Positions 25,795 through 34,817 are shown, numbered from the stretch's first letter. The stretch: 64,000 bases of DNA from Oscillospiraceae bacterium (GCA_015068455.1 SVKO01000003.1:124001-188000), one strand, 5' to 3'. Program-made: numbers and translations. Notes: generated from the sequence alone by a model not told the origin.

Positions 25795-26922
25795 CTATTC
25801 TGCTGCGGAAGGAAGGCAAGCGTCGGGCGGGGCCTTTTGTTTTGGTTCAACTTTGTTCCGCTTTTTGATCTTTGCGCTGTTTCTGCGCATCAGGATGATG
25901 CTCTGCAGCAGGATGAAGAAGCACAGCATGGCGCCGTTGGCCATTTCCTGCCACCAGGAGGCGTTGAGGGGGCTCAGGGCGATGATCTTCTGGATCGTGG
26001 CCAGGATCATGGCGCCGAAGAAGGTGCCGATGACGTTGCCCACGCCGCCTGTAAGCAGGGTGCCGCCGATGATGGATGCCGCGATGGCGTCCATCTCGCT
26101 GCGCATGGCCACGCTGGCGTTGCCCGCGGGCTTATGCATGAGGAAGACGTAACCGGCCAGACCGCTCAGCAGGCCGCTGATCACATAGCTCCAGAAGACG
26201 GTGCGCCTGACGTTGATGCCCAGCATCAGGGCGCTCTGGCGGTTGCCGCCGACGGCGTAAATGCTTCTGCCGAGCTTCGTGTAACGAAGCAGAAGGAACA
26301 TTCCGATCACCACGGCGATGGCGACGATGGCGCCGATCTCGATCTTGGCGGGGATCCAGCCGCCGTCCAGAGACGGAGATCCCAGCCAGGAGATCCGCAG
26401 CTTGGTTTTTACCAGCGTCTGGAACCCTTCGTGGGCCACAGTGACCGGGTTGACGGAGAGGATCGTGGTCAGTCCGCGGGCCAGGAACATGCCCGCCAGG
26501 GTGACGATGAAGGGCTGGATGTCCAGATAGCTGACCAGGAAGCCCTGCAGCAGACCGAAGGCCAGGCCGATGCCCAGGGCCAGAAGCAGCGTCACCAGGA
26601 TGCACAGAGGGTCATTCCGGATGCTGCTGCTGTTGAGGAACAGGGCGCAGCTCATGACGGTCAGGCTGATCACGCCGCCGACGCTGATGTTGATGCCGCC
26701 GCCGATCATGACGATCGTCAGTCCGCAGGAGATGATGATGAGATAGGCGTTGTCGTTGAGCAGATCAAAGAACATCTGCGGCTTCAGGAAGCCGCCCTTC
26801 AGGGTGAGCATTGCCGCAATGTACATGGCGGCGAAGATGCCGATGCTGATGAGCATGAGCATCATGGTGTCGGTCAGCGGCTCACGCTGGCCGAGCCGGG
26901 GTTGCCTGTTTCTGCCCGCCAT
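25795..26922 (-). CDS. yjfF: Sugar ABC transporter permease (YjfF/RbsC family)
   Basis: 375 aa, eight to ten membrane segments, BPD_transp_2 family. Typical motifs: GGGINISVGGVISLT near residue 75, the GGNRQSALMLGINV loop near 225 and GGTLLTGGVGNVIGT near 290. Second of two different permeases in the operon, the arrangement of the galactofuranose transporter YtfQRT-YjfF of E. coli. Start ATG immediately follows the stop of the upstream permease. Basic C-terminal tail. Confidence 0.88.
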   Translation of the reverse strand: MAGRNRQPRLGQREPLTDTMMLMLISIGIFAAMYIAAMLTLKGGFLKPQMFFDLLNDNAYLIIISCGLTIVMIGGGINISVGGVISLTVMSCALFLNSSSIRNDPLCILVTLLLALGIGLAFGLLQGFLVSYLDIQPFIVTLAGMFLARGLTTILSVNPVTVAHEGFQTLVKTKLRISWLGSPSLDGGWIPAKIEIGAIVAIAVVIGMFLLLRYTKLGRSIYAVGGNRQSALMLGINVRRTVFWSYVISGLLSGLAGYVFLMHKPAGNASVAMRSEMDAIAASIIGGTLLTGGVGNVIGTFFGAMILATIQKIIALSPLNASWWQEMANGAMLCFFILLQSIILMRRNSAKIKKRNKVEPKQKAPPDACLPSAAE

Positions 26923-28002
26923 TCAACTCACCCCCTCTTTCTGCGCGTTTGCCCGCGCGCTTCCGGCGCGAAGACGGTTCCAGCGTGTGGTCAGCCAGTC
27001 CTTGACCACGGGCGATCCGGCCACAACAATGATGATGATGACGATGGCCTTGTAGGCCTTCACATTGACAGGGGCGACCTTCATGGCGTAGAGCGTGGTG
27101 GTCAGCATCTGAATGATGTACGCGCCCAGGATGCTTCCGCTCAGGCGGAAGCGGCCGCCGCCCAGACTGTTGCCGCCGATGGCGACGGCAAGGATGGCAT
27201 CCATTTCAATGTCGACCAGCAGCGTCTTGTGATTGAGCTGACCGAGACGGCATACGCCGATCACACCGGCGACGGATACGCAGATGCCCAGCAGGACGAA
27301 GCTGATGAGCTTGATGGCCGTCGGGTTGATGCCGTTGAGCCTGGCGGCGCCCTGGTTGATGCCCACGGACTGGGTATAGAGCCGGAGGCTCGTAAATTTG
27401 AATACCAGGAACATCAGCAGACCCACCAGGATCACCGCGAAAATCGGGGTCGGGATGGGGATGCCGGGAAGGGTCTTGCCGATGGCGCTGATGATGGGAC
27501 TGTTCAGCTGCACCGCCGCATCGCCGTTGATCCAGTAGGCGATGGAGCGGGCGCAGGAAAACAGGATCAGCGTTGCGATCATGGGCTGGACCCGGAATAC
27601 GGATACCAGGGTGCCGTTGAACAGCTTGAAGGCGATCGTTGCGAGACAGCAGAGGATCACGCCCACGATCACCGTGGGCACCGTGATGGCGCCCATGCCC
27701 TGCAGGACCTTGACGAACACAGCGCCGGAGATCGCGCCGACGGCGCCGACGGAGATATCCTGTCCGCCGCAGGCAGCCGTCACGAGGGTCATGCCCATGG
27801 CGATGATGGCCAGCTCGCTGGCGCTGTCGATGATGCTGATGAGGTTGCCGGTCAGCACCTTGTTGCCGCTGTTGTTCACGCTGATGCCGATGGAGAAGAA
27901 GCCGACGTCGCGGAAAAGGTTGAAAACGATCAGGATCGCGAGCGCGACCAGCGGGATCACCAGCTGCCCGAGTCCCGACGAGGCTTTTTTACCTAATCTC
28001 AT
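26923..28002 (-). CDS. ytfT: Sugar ABC transporter permease (YtfT/RbsC family)
   Basis: 359 aa, BPD_transp_2 family with about ten membrane segments. AACGGQDISVGAVGAISGAV near residue 80 and the GINPTAIKLISF and IGGNSLGGGRFRLSGSILGA stretches (about 230-290) are typical of RbsC/YtfT permeases. Its ATG overlaps the stop of the ATPase gene by four bases. It likely forms a heterodimer with the neighbouring YjfF-like permease. Confidence 0.88.
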   Translation of the reverse strand: MRLGKKASSGLGQLVIPLVALAILIVFNLFRDVGFFSIGISVNNSGNKVLTGNLISIIDSASELAIIAMGMTLVTAACGGQDISVGAVGAISGAVFVKVLQGMGAITVPTVIVGVILCCLATIAFKLFNGTLVSVFRVQPMIATLILFSCARSIAYWINGDAAVQLNSPIISAIGKTLPGIPIPTPIFAVILVGLLMFLVFKFTSLRLYTQSVGINQGAARLNGINPTAIKLISFVLLGICVSVAGVIGVCRLGQLNHKTLLVDIEMDAILAVAIGGNSLGGGRFRLSGSILGAYIIQMLTTTLYAMKVAPVNVKAYKAIVIIIIVVAGSPVVKDWLTTRWNRLRAGSARANAQKEGVS

Positions 28003-29501
28003 GATGCGTCACCTCCCGCGATGGTCTTCATAACTTGCGCCTGGGTCAGATCGTCCCCCGTCAGTTCGCCCACGATCTTGCGGTCGCGCATGACGATCAG
28101 ACGGGAGCAGGTGCGCAGCATTTCCTCGATCTCCGAGGAGATGAACGTGACGCTCATGCCCTCCTCGGCCAGCTTCAGCACCAGCTTCTGGATCTCCAGC
28201 TTTGTGCCCACGTCGATGCCGCGGGTGGGCTCGTCCAGGATCAGATATTCCGGATGCGTCAGCAGCCAGCGTGCAAGGATCACCTTCTGCTGGTTGCCGC
28301 CGGAGAGGGAACGGATCGGCGTATCCTTGGACGCCGTCTTGATCTGCAGCGCTTCGATGTACTCGTCGGCAAATTCCTCCGCCTTTGCGCGGGGGATCGG
28401 ATGATTGATGCCCTTGATGACCTGCAGCGCCAGGAGGATGTTCTCCCGCACGGAGAGGTCGGCAATGATGCCGTCGCGTTTCCGGTCCTCCGGCAGGTAG
28501 CCGATGCCGTGTTTCATGGCGTCGTGCGGATTGGAGATGCGGACGGCCTTCCCGTTCATTGTTACCTTGCCGCCGGTGACGCGGTCCGCGCCGAAAATGG
28601 CGCGCACGCTCTCGCTGCGGCCGGAGCCGAGCAGGCCGGTGAAGCCGTTCACCTCGCCGCGGCGGATATGGAAATCAAAGGGGCGGCACTCGGCGCTGGA
28701 CAGCTCCCGGGCGTCGTAGACGCATTCCTCGCTGACGGCGCCCTTCTGTCCGATGCTCTCCAGCTCGGCCAGATCGTCCATGCTCTTGCCCATCATCTTT
28801 GCGACGAGCTCGACCTGGGGCAGATGCTCCACCTCGTACTCGCCCACCAGTTCGCCGTTGCGCAGAACGGTGATCCGGTCGCTGACCTCGTAGACCTGCT
28901 CCAGAAAATGCGTGACGAAAATGATGCCCACGCCGGTGGCCTTCAGATCCCGCATGAGTCCGAACAGCATGGCGACTTCCTTGTCATCCAGCGAGGAGGT
29001 CGGCTCGTCGAGGATCAGCACCTTGCAGTTCATATCGACGGCGCGCGCGATGGCCACCATCTGCTGGACCGCCAGGGAGCAGCGGGACAGTTCCTGGGAT
29101 GCCCGGGCGGGAATATTCAGCCTGTCCAGGATCTGCGTCGCCTTTTTTTCGTATTCTTTCCAGTTTACGACCTTCTTTTTCGTCCGGCCGATAAACATGT
29201 TTTCTGCCACGGTGAGGTTCGGGCAGAGCGTGATCTCCTGATACACGGTGCTGATGCCGAGATCCTGCGCCTGCTGCGGGGAGTGGATATGCGCTTCGGA
29301 TCCGTCCAGAACGATGCTTCCGGCATCCTTCTCATAAACGCCGGTCAGCACCTTGATCAGGGTGGATTTTCCCGCGCCGTTTTCTCCCATCAGCGCATGG
29401 ATCTCGCCCCGGCGCAGAACAAAATCCACATTGCTCAGGGCTTTGACGCCGGGAAAGGCTTTGCAGATCCCATGCATGGACAAAACAACATTGTCTTCCA
29501 T
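27999..29501 (-). CDS. ytfR: Sugar ABC transporter ATPase, two nucleotide-binding domains
   Basis: 500 aa. Domain 1 has a normal Walker A GENGAGKST near residue 40 and Walker B LILDEPTSSLD near 170. Domain 2 has the degenerate Walker A GLLGSGRSE near 295 usual in this family, and the signature LSGGNQQKV near 405. Energises import through the two permeases. Start chosen at 29501, where GGAGATG lies upstream; the frame stays open further upstream into the attenuator hairpin. Confidence 0.92.
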   Translation of the reverse strand: MEDNVVLSMHGICKAFPGVKALSNVDFVLRRGEIHALMGENGAGKSTLIKVLTGVYEKDAGSIVLDGSEAHIHSPQQAQDLGISTVYQEITLCPNLTVAENMFIGRTKKKVVNWKEYEKKATQILDRLNIPARASQELSRCSLAVQQMVAIARAVDMNCKVLILDEPTSSLDDKEVAMLFGLMRDLKATGVGIIFVTHFLEQVYEVSDRITVLRNGELVGEYEVEHLPQVELVAKMMGKSMDDLAELESIGQKGAVSEECVYDARELSSAECRPFDFHIRRGEVNGFTGLLGSGRSESVRAIFGADRVTGGKVTMNGKAVRISNPHDAMKHGIGYLPEDRKRDGIIADLSVRENILLALQVIKGINHPIPRAKAEEFADEYIEALQIKTASKDTPIRSLSGGNQQKVILARWLLTHPEYLILDEPTRGIDVGTKLEIQKLVLKLAEEGMSVTFISSEIEEMLRTCSRLIVMRDRKIVGELTGDDLTQAQVMKTIAGGDAS

Positions 29502-29526
29502 CCGTTCATCTCCATTTCGGTTGTCT

Positions 29527-29573
29527 AAAAAACGCGGTGTGGATCGCGGATTGCTCCACTTTTCCACACCGCG
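29527..29573 (-). terminator. Internal attenuator between the binding-protein and ATPase genes
   Basis: On the minus strand: 10-bp perfect stem CGCGGTGTGG (29573-29564) with CCACACCGCG (29542-29533), 21-base loop, six T (29532-29527). It sits inside the operon after the binding-protein gene, so it should make that gene's transcript more abundant than the rest. Confidence 0.78.
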
Positions 29574-29619
29574 CCGTTGGTTTGCTTATGTTCGCCGGTG
29601 ATACAGCGATGATTTGCGA

Positions 29620-30636
29620 TCAGCCGAGGCCGTACTTGTCGATGTCTTCCTGGGTGATCTTGGTGGCGTCGAAGCCCTTCTCCTCGGAGATGATCTGGTT
29701 GAGCTCGTTCAGGCCTTCGATGGAAGCGCCGGACTCGAGGGTCTTGATCATCTTGTCGATGGCGCCGGCCTGGAAGGGGCTGCACTGGCCGTCGTAGTTC
29801 CACTCGCCGGAGAGCAGCTTCTCAAGGGCCCACTTGTTGCAGTCGAAGCCCATGATGATCACGTCGCCGTTCACGCCGTGGGTGATGCCCTTGGCGTCCA
29901 GAGCCTGGACAACGCCGTCGGCCATGCCGTCGTTCTCAGCGTAGACAATGTTGAAGTCCTCGCCGGCGTCGATGGCGGCCTCAGCGATCTTGCGGGCTTC
30001 GTTGGGGTCCCAGCTGTCGCCGCCGGTACCCTCGCGGACGATGGTCCAGTTGTCGGTGGCTTCGCACTTCTCGGTCAGGGGATCGCTGCGGCCGATCTGC
30101 GCGGCGCTGCCCAGCTGGCCCTGGATGTGCAGGATCTTGTACTCATCCAGGCCGAGGCTCTCAAGCCATGCAACGGCGGTCTCGCCTTCCTGGCGCATGT
30201 CGGAAACGACGGCGGCAGTGTACAGGCTGGGATCGCACTCGATCATACGGTCGAACAGGAAGACCTTGATGCCGGCTTCCTTGGCTTCGGACAGGACTTC
30301 GTCCCAGCCGGTGGTCTCAGCAGCGGAAACAAGGATGTATTTCATGCCGCTGGTGATGAAGCCCTTGGCTGCTTCCAGCTGCTTGTCGGCAGTGGGAGCG
30401 GTGACGAAGGTGGCGTCGTAGCCGTTTTCCTTGGTGAAGGTGTCGTTCAGATCCTTAACGTTGGCCTGGCGATAGCCGGACTCGGAAGGATCCAGGTTGA
30501 TGATGCCGACCTTGATCAGGTCGCCGCCGGAAGCGGCTTCCCCGGAATCGGCGGGCTTGTCGGCCTTCTGACCGCAGGCGGTCAGGGCGAAGACCAGAAC
30601 CAGAGCGAGCAACAGGGCGATTACTTTACGTGTCAT
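29620..30636 (-). CDS. ytfQ: Sugar-binding lipoprotein (YtfQ/RbsB-like)
   Basis: 338 aa. Lipoprotein signal peptide with lipobox LTAC (Cys near residue 21), then a periplasmic-binding-protein type 1 fold. It begins IKVGIINLDPSESGYRQANVKDLNDTF, with KYILVSAAETTGWDEVLSEAKEAGIKVFLFDR near 100-130 and IVYAENDGMADG near 228. Captures the sugar for the ABC importer. By similarity to YtfQ the ligand may be a furanose sugar such as galactofuranose; the true substrate cannot be read from sequence. GAGGGA ribosome site. First gene of the operon. Confidence 0.88.
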   Translation of the reverse strand: MTRKVIALLLALVLVFALTACGQKADKPADSGEAASGGDLIKVGIINLDPSESGYRQANVKDLNDTFTKENGYDATFVTAPTADKQLEAAKGFITSGMKYILVSAAETTGWDEVLSEAKEAGIKVFLFDRMIECDPSLYTAAVVSDMRQEGETAVAWLESLGLDEYKILHIQGQLGSAAQIGRSDPLTEKCEATDNWTIVREGTGGDSWDPNEARKIAEAAIDAGEDFNIVYAENDGMADGVVQALDAKGITHGVNGDVIIMGFDCNKWALEKLLSGEWNYDGQCSPFQAGAIDKMIKTLESGASIEGLNELNQIISEEKGFDATKITQEDIDKYGLG

Positions 30637-30666
30637 GGCAGTTCCCTCTTTTCCATTTTAGTTATT

Positions 30667-30680
30667 CCGAATGTATTCGG
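30667..30680 (-). promoter_or_regulatory. Palindromic operator candidate in the ytfQ leader
   Basis: CCGAAT-GT-ATTCGG, perfect 6-bp arms, 14 bases downstream of the ytfQ -10. The half-site ATTCGG recurs within the promoter spacer (30708-30713). Fits a LacI-type repressor; no regulator gene is adjacent. Confidence 0.5.
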
Positions 30681-30693
30681 TTTTGCCATTCAT

Positions 30694-30722
30694 ATAATAA
30701 CCCTGCTATTCGGGGAAATCAA
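30694..30722 (-). promoter_or_regulatory. Promoter of the sugar ABC operon
   Basis: On the minus strand: TTGATT (30722-30717), 17-base spacer, TATTAT (30699-30694). Confidence 0.7.
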
Positions 30723-30941
30723 TATTTTTGCGCATATCTGCGATAAATTCGCCCTTTTATACAAGACATATTCATGTGTTTTTGCGTTTCTTTCAATTCA
30801 AAATTCTGATTTTTTTTGACGTTTTGAAAAATACAGCAAAATATTACGATCGGCCGCGCGCCGCGGTCCGGACGCTCTGTCATTTCGCACAGACGATCCC
30901 GCGACGGGGCGATCTGACGGCCGCTGCGCCGGCTGTTTCAT

Positions 30942-30976
30942 AAAAAAACCGCGGGGCTGCAGAACCAGCCCCGCGG
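30942..30976 (-). terminator. Terminator of the SLH protein gene
   Basis: 11-bp perfect stem (30976-30966 with 30959-30949), six-base loop, seven T on the minus strand. Confidence 0.9.
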
Positions 30977-30989
30977 CTTGCCGGAAGCG

Positions 30990-32627
30990 TCATCCGTTCA
31001 CGCTGCGGTACAGGAAGGTCACGACCTGGGCGCGGGAGCAAACGGCGTCGGGAGAAAAATGCGTTTCATCCGTGCCCCTGGTGATCCCGGCCTCCACGGC
31101 CCACGCCACGGCCTCGGAATAGTAGCCGTCGGCCGCGTCGCGGAACCGGAAGCCGGTGCTTTCCGGTGCGGGACAGCCGGCGGCGCGCCACAGGAAGGTC
31201 ACGACCTGGGCGCGGGTGCAGGGCTTGTCCGGGCCGAAATGCGCCGGATCCACACCTTCGGTGACGCCGGTCTCGACGGCCCATGCCACCGCATCGGCAT
31301 AATAGCCGCCGTCGACGTCTGCGAAGGTTTTTTCCATCGCCGATGCCTCGGGACAGCCGGCGGCCCGCCAGAGGAAGGTGACCACCTGGGCGCGGGTGCA
31401 AACGGCGTCGGGGGAGAAATGGGTATCATCGACGCCGTTGGTGATCTGGGGCGCATGGGCGAGAGCCCAGAGAACGCCGGAATAATAGTATGCTCCCTCG
31501 GGCACGTCGGAGAAGGGGTTGTGCGGTTCCTCCGGCTTTTCCTCCAGAGCGGCCAGGGCGGCCTCCAGCGCCTCGGCCGCGGCGTCGACGAGAGATTGCT
31601 CCTCCGCGCTCAAGGCGGCTCTGGCGTCCGCCAGAGCGCCGGTGAGGGCGGCGGCGGACGCGTCGGTGTATCGCTCCGCGTCCACCTGCTCGGCGGCGGA
31701 TATGGCGGCCTGCAGCCGGTCCAGTTCAATGACCGGAGGCGGGGAGAGGCTTTCCCATCCGGAATACAGATGCAGATCCGATTTGACCGGCGCGGAGAAG
31801 TCGAACCGGTCCCGGCACTGGGCGTCGGTGTACCAGCCGGTGAAGGCATAGCCCTCTGCGGTCAGGCCTGCGGGCTCCGCGGCAGATGCACCGTCGTTCA
31901 CGAACTGGGCGGCGGGATTCGTTCCGCGGGCATTGTGGAAGAGAACCGCGTGAATCCGGGGTATTTCTGCGCCGGTGTGGAGGATAGATATCTCTTTTGC
32001 GGCATTTTTTTCAGAATCTTCGATGGCGGATGCACCAATGCCGCCGCCCGCCGGCGCGGCAAGGCTGCACGATTCCAGGACGATGCCGCCGCCGAAATCG
32101 CAGACGGCGCCCTCCGCCCCGGCGGCGGTGACGTCGGCGTTGTAAATGTGCAGATATTCCTTTTCGTCGTCCGGTTTGTCGCCCGCGATGCCCCAGGTCC
32201 CCGCGGCGTGCAGGACGATGTTGCGGATCTCGCCGCCGCAGCCGTACAGATAGATCCCGCAGCTGTCCACGGAGCCCAGCTCCAGCGTGCCCGGGCCGAC
32301 GATGGTAAGGTCCGCGTTGGCGACGATGGCGGGGGCCTCGCTGCTTTTCAGCACGGAGTTGGCCGCCACCCGGATGATCAGCCCCGGGATCGCGCTGGCG
32401 ATGATGGGCAGATCCTCGGTCTGGCAGCTGCCGCGGACGGTCAGGGTGCGGTCGCCGTCGAAGCTGAATACGCCGTCGCCCAGGATATCGTCCCTGTTTT
32501 CGTCGCACACCCGCACGTCGGTGATGAACATGTCGTAGTTGGCGGCATGGGCGGATACGGGCAGAAGCCCCAGCAGCAGGGCCAGGCACAGCGCGCAGGA
32601 CAGCAGACGCCGGATATGTTGTTTCAT
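30990..32627 (-). CDS. Secreted S-layer-homology (SLH) domain protein
   Basis: 545 aa. A signal peptide (about residues 1-28, ending SAHAA) is followed by a beta-rich domain of unknown role (about 29-220) and a Listeria-Bacteroides-type repeat with EGYAFTGWYTD and LYSGW (about 225-290). An Ala-rich helical stretch (about 300-366) precedes three C-terminal SLH repeats (about 372-545). Each SLH repeat contains a CTRAQVVTFLWRAAG-like core, the last reading CSRAQVVTFLYR. SLH domains bind secondary cell-wall polymer, so the protein is probably displayed on the surface. GGGAGG ribosome site sets the start; the frame is open further upstream only through the intergenic repeat. Confidence 0.88.
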   Translation of the reverse strand: MKQHIRRLLSCALCLALLLGLLPVSAHAANYDMFITDVRVCDENRDDILGDGVFSFDGDRTLTVRGSCQTEDLPIIASAIPGLIIRVAANSVLKSSEAPAIVANADLTIVGPGTLELGSVDSCGIYLYGCGGEIRNIVLHAAGTWGIAGDKPDDEKEYLHIYNADVTAAGAEGAVCDFGGGIVLESCSLAAPAGGGIGASAIEDSEKNAAKEISILHTGAEIPRIHAVLFHNARGTNPAAQFVNDGASAAEPAGLTAEGYAFTGWYTDAQCRDRFDFSAPVKSDLHLYSGWESLSPPPVIELDRLQAAISAAEQVDAERYTDASAAALTGALADARAALSAEEQSLVDAAAEALEAALAALEEKPEEPHNPFSDVPEGAYYYSGVLWALAHAPQITNGVDDTHFSPDAVCTRAQVVTFLWRAAGCPEASAMEKTFADVDGGYYADAVAWAVETGVTEGVDPAHFGPDKPCTRAQVVTFLWRAAGCPAPESTGFRFRDAADGYYSEAVAWAVEAGITRGTDETHFSPDAVCSRAQVVTFLYRSVNG

Positions 32628-32660
32628 CGAATCCCTCCCATCATTGGAAGTCCTGAAATT

Positions 32661-32669
32661 ATTATAGCA
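32661..32669 (-). promoter_or_regulatory. Extended -10 promoter of the SLH protein gene
   Basis: TGCTATAAT on the minus strand, 34 bases before the ATG. No convincing -35, as expected for an extended -10. Confidence 0.55.
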
Positions 32670-32768
32670 GAAAACCCCGGCCCTGTGTAGCCCCTGCGAA
32701 CAGAAAAGGCCGCCCCCTGCGCCTGGCAGGGAGCGGAGGATCATATGGGGATCAATGACCGTCGGCAG

Positions 32769-32966
32769 AACACAGAGAACCGGCCCCTGTGCTGTGTTAT
32801 GTATTATCGCTGGCTGCATGGCTCTGCACCCGTAGGGGCGGATGCCCTCATCCGCCCGTTTTCGCCGTACCCGTGTGGAACCAACAACGCTCCTCAGGTC
32901 AAATCGGATCGCGCGGGCGCATGTGGGCATGCGCCCCTACGGCGCAGATAACACAGAGAACCGGCC
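32769..32966. repeat. Composite inverted repeat flanked by 17-bp direct repeats
   Basis: AACACAGAGAACCGGCC occurs at 32769-32785 and again at 32950-32966. Inside lie two facing copies of a GC-rich unit, CCGTAGGGGCGGATGCCC.. (about 32830-32859) and its near-reverse complement ..GGGCATGCGCCCCTACGG (about 32912-32942). Each is itself a hairpin with compensatory base changes (GGATG/CATCC against GCATG/CATGC). CTGTGTTAT (32792-32800) and ATAACACAG (32948-32956) extend the outer dyad. It resembles a REP/MITE-like intergenic repeat; no coding capacity. Confidence 0.65.
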
Positions 32967-33001
32967 GTAACGCTGCAGGGATTGCGGTATTGCACTGTAT
33001 G

Positions 33002-33036
33002 AAAAAACGGGAGCTGTTTTGCAACAGCCCCCGTTT
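33002..33036 (-). terminator. Terminator of the hydrogenase operon
   Basis: 14-position stem with one mismatch (33036-33023 with 33018-33005), GCAA-type loop, six T on the minus strand, 14 bases after the hydA stop. Confidence 0.85.
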
Positions 33037-33049
33037 GTAACAGAAAGGA

Positions 33050-34804
33050 TCAATGATTGTTGATGGAGCGCTTGACGTAGGAGGTGTGCAGGCACTCGTG
33101 GGCCTTGTGGCTGCCCGGCTTGCCGAAGTAGTCGGCGTAGAGCTTCTGGATGCTGGGGTTCTCATGGCTCTTACGCAGCGGCATGGCGGCGTCGGCGTCG
33201 TACAGGGCCTTGGCGCGCAGGGCGCGGATGTCCACGAAGTTGCGCACGGAAGCGGGCTGCTGGGGCTGGCCGCCGCCGTTGACGCAGCCGCCGGGGCAGG
33301 CCATGATCTCGATGAAGTGGTAGTCGGCTTCGCCGCTCTCCACACGCTTCAGCAGATCGTGAGCATTCTTCAGACCGGAGGCAACGGCGATCTTGACGTC
33401 CATGCCGGCCACATTGTAGGTGGCCTCCTTGATGCCCTTGGTGCCGCGGACGTCGACGAAGTCCACGCTCTCGAGGGTCTCGCCGGTAAGCCATTCCACG
33501 GCGGTACGCAGGGCGGCTTCCATGACGCCGCCGGTGGCGCCGAAGATGACGGCAGCGCCGGTATCCTCGCCCAGGGGGTTGTCATAGTCCTCGTCGGGCA
33601 GATCCAGGAAGCGGATGCCGCACTTCTCGATCATGCGGCCCAACTCACGGGTGGTGAGGGCATAGTCCACGTCGGGCACGCCGGCGGCGGACTGATCGTC
33701 ACGGCCGATCTCGAACTTCTTGGCGGTGCAGGGCATGATGGACACGGAGACGATGTTCTTCGGGTCGATGCCCATGGTCTCGGCAAAGTAGGTCTTGATG
33801 ACGGCGCCGAGCATCTGCTGGGGGGACTTGCAGGAAGAAAGGTTCTCGGTCAGCTCGGGGAAGTAGTGCTCGCAGTACTTGATCCAGCCGGGGGAGCAGG
33901 AGGTGATCAGAGGCAGCTTGCCGCCGTTCTTGACGCGCTCCAGGAACTCGTTGGCCTCCTCCATGATGGTGAGGTCGGCGGAGAAGTCGGTATCGAACAC
34001 GCGGTCGAAGCCGATGCGGCGCAGGGCGGCGACCATCTTGCCCTCGACGTTGGTGCCGATGGGCAGGCCGAAGACCTCGCCGAGACCGGCGCGGACGGCG
34101 GGTGCGGTCTGGACGACCACGTACTTGGTGGGGTCGGCGATGGCGGCGAGCACGTCGTCGATGTATTCCTTCTCATGCAGGGCGCCGGTGGGGCACACGG
34201 CGATGCACTGGCCGCAGGAGACGCAGCTGGTCTCGCCCAGGCCCATTTCAAACGGGCTGCCGATGTTGGTCTTGAAGCCGCGCTGGTTGGCGCCGATGAC
34301 GCCCACGGCCTGGACCTTCTCGCACACCGCCACGCAGCGGCGGCAGAGGATGCACTTGGAGTTGTCGCGGATCATGTGGGCGGCGGAGTCGTCGATCTCG
34401 CTGGGGGTCTTGACGCCGTCGTACTTGCCCTCGTTCTCCACGCCGTACTCACGGCAGAGGGTCTGCAGCTCGCACTTGCCGCTGCGCACGCAGCTCAGGC
34501 AGGAGCGGTTGTGGTTGGAGAGCAGGAGCTCCAGGTTCTTCTTGCGGCATTCGATGACCTTCTGGCTGTTGGTCATGACCTCCATGCCGTTGGAGATGGG
34601 ATAGACGCAGGCGGCGACCAGCTTGGCGGGTCTCGGGCCTTCCTTGGCCTCGACGATGCACATGCGGCAGGCGCCGATCTCGTTGATGTCCTTGAGATAG
34701 CAAAGGGTGGGAATGTCGATATGGGCCATTCTTGCGGCCTGCAGGATCGTGGTGCCGCCGGGGGCGGTCACTTCGATGCCATTGATTTTGATGGTGATAT
34801 CCAT
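33050..34804 (-). CDS. hydA: [FeFe] hydrogenase catalytic subunit, NADH-dependent/bifurcating type
   Basis: 584 aa. N-terminal 2Fe-2S domain (CYLKDINEIGACRMC), His-ligated 4Fe-4S site (HNRSCLSCVRSGKC), two 4Fe-4S ferredoxin motifs (CILCRRCVAVC, CVSCGQCIAVC). Then the H-cluster domain with TSCSPGW near residue 305, MPCTAKK near 363 and MACPGGCVNGGGQP near 505, and the small-subunit tail. Note L1 reads TSCSP rather than TSCCP. It produces or oxidises H2 and, with HydB and HydC, couples ferredoxin and NADH. AAGGAGG precedes the ATG. Last gene of the operon; HndD is the equivalent name in Desulfovibrio. Confidence 0.95.
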   Translation of the reverse strand: MDITIKINGIEVTAPGGTTILQAARMAHIDIPTLCYLKDINEIGACRMCIVEAKEGPRPAKLVAACVYPISNGMEVMTNSQKVIECRKKNLELLLSNHNRSCLSCVRSGKCELQTLCREYGVENEGKYDGVKTPSEIDDSAAHMIRDNSKCILCRRCVAVCEKVQAVGVIGANQRGFKTNIGSPFEMGLGETSCVSCGQCIAVCPTGALHEKEYIDDVLAAIADPTKYVVVQTAPAVRAGLGEVFGLPIGTNVEGKMVAALRRIGFDRVFDTDFSADLTIMEEANEFLERVKNGGKLPLITSCSPGWIKYCEHYFPELTENLSSCKSPQQMLGAVIKTYFAETMGIDPKNIVSVSIMPCTAKKFEIGRDDQSAAGVPDVDYALTTRELGRMIEKCGIRFLDLPDEDYDNPLGEDTGAAVIFGATGGVMEAALRTAVEWLTGETLESVDFVDVRGTKGIKEATYNVAGMDVKIAVASGLKNAHDLLKRVESGEADYHFIEIMACPGGCVNGGGQPQQPASVRNFVDIRALRAKALYDADAAMPLRKSHENPSIQKLYADYFGKPGSHKAHECLHTSYVKRSINNH

Positions 34805-34817
34805 GTGATTTGCCTCC

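Larger units (their letters stand above)
30637..30989. other. Intergenic region between ABC binding protein and SLH gene
   Basis: 353 bases without a gene. It holds the ytfQ ribosome site, the inverted repeat 30667-30680 and the promoter 30694-30722. An AT-rich stretch without clear structure follows (about 30723-30850), then the terminator of the SLH protein gene (30942-30976). Confidence 0.6.
32628..33049. other. Intergenic region with structured repeat between SLH gene and hydrogenase operon
   Basis: 422 bases without a gene. It contains the SLH gene promoter, a small hairpin near 32711-32740, the composite inverted repeat 32769-32966 and the terminator of the hydrogenase operon (33002-33036). 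Confidence 0.6.
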
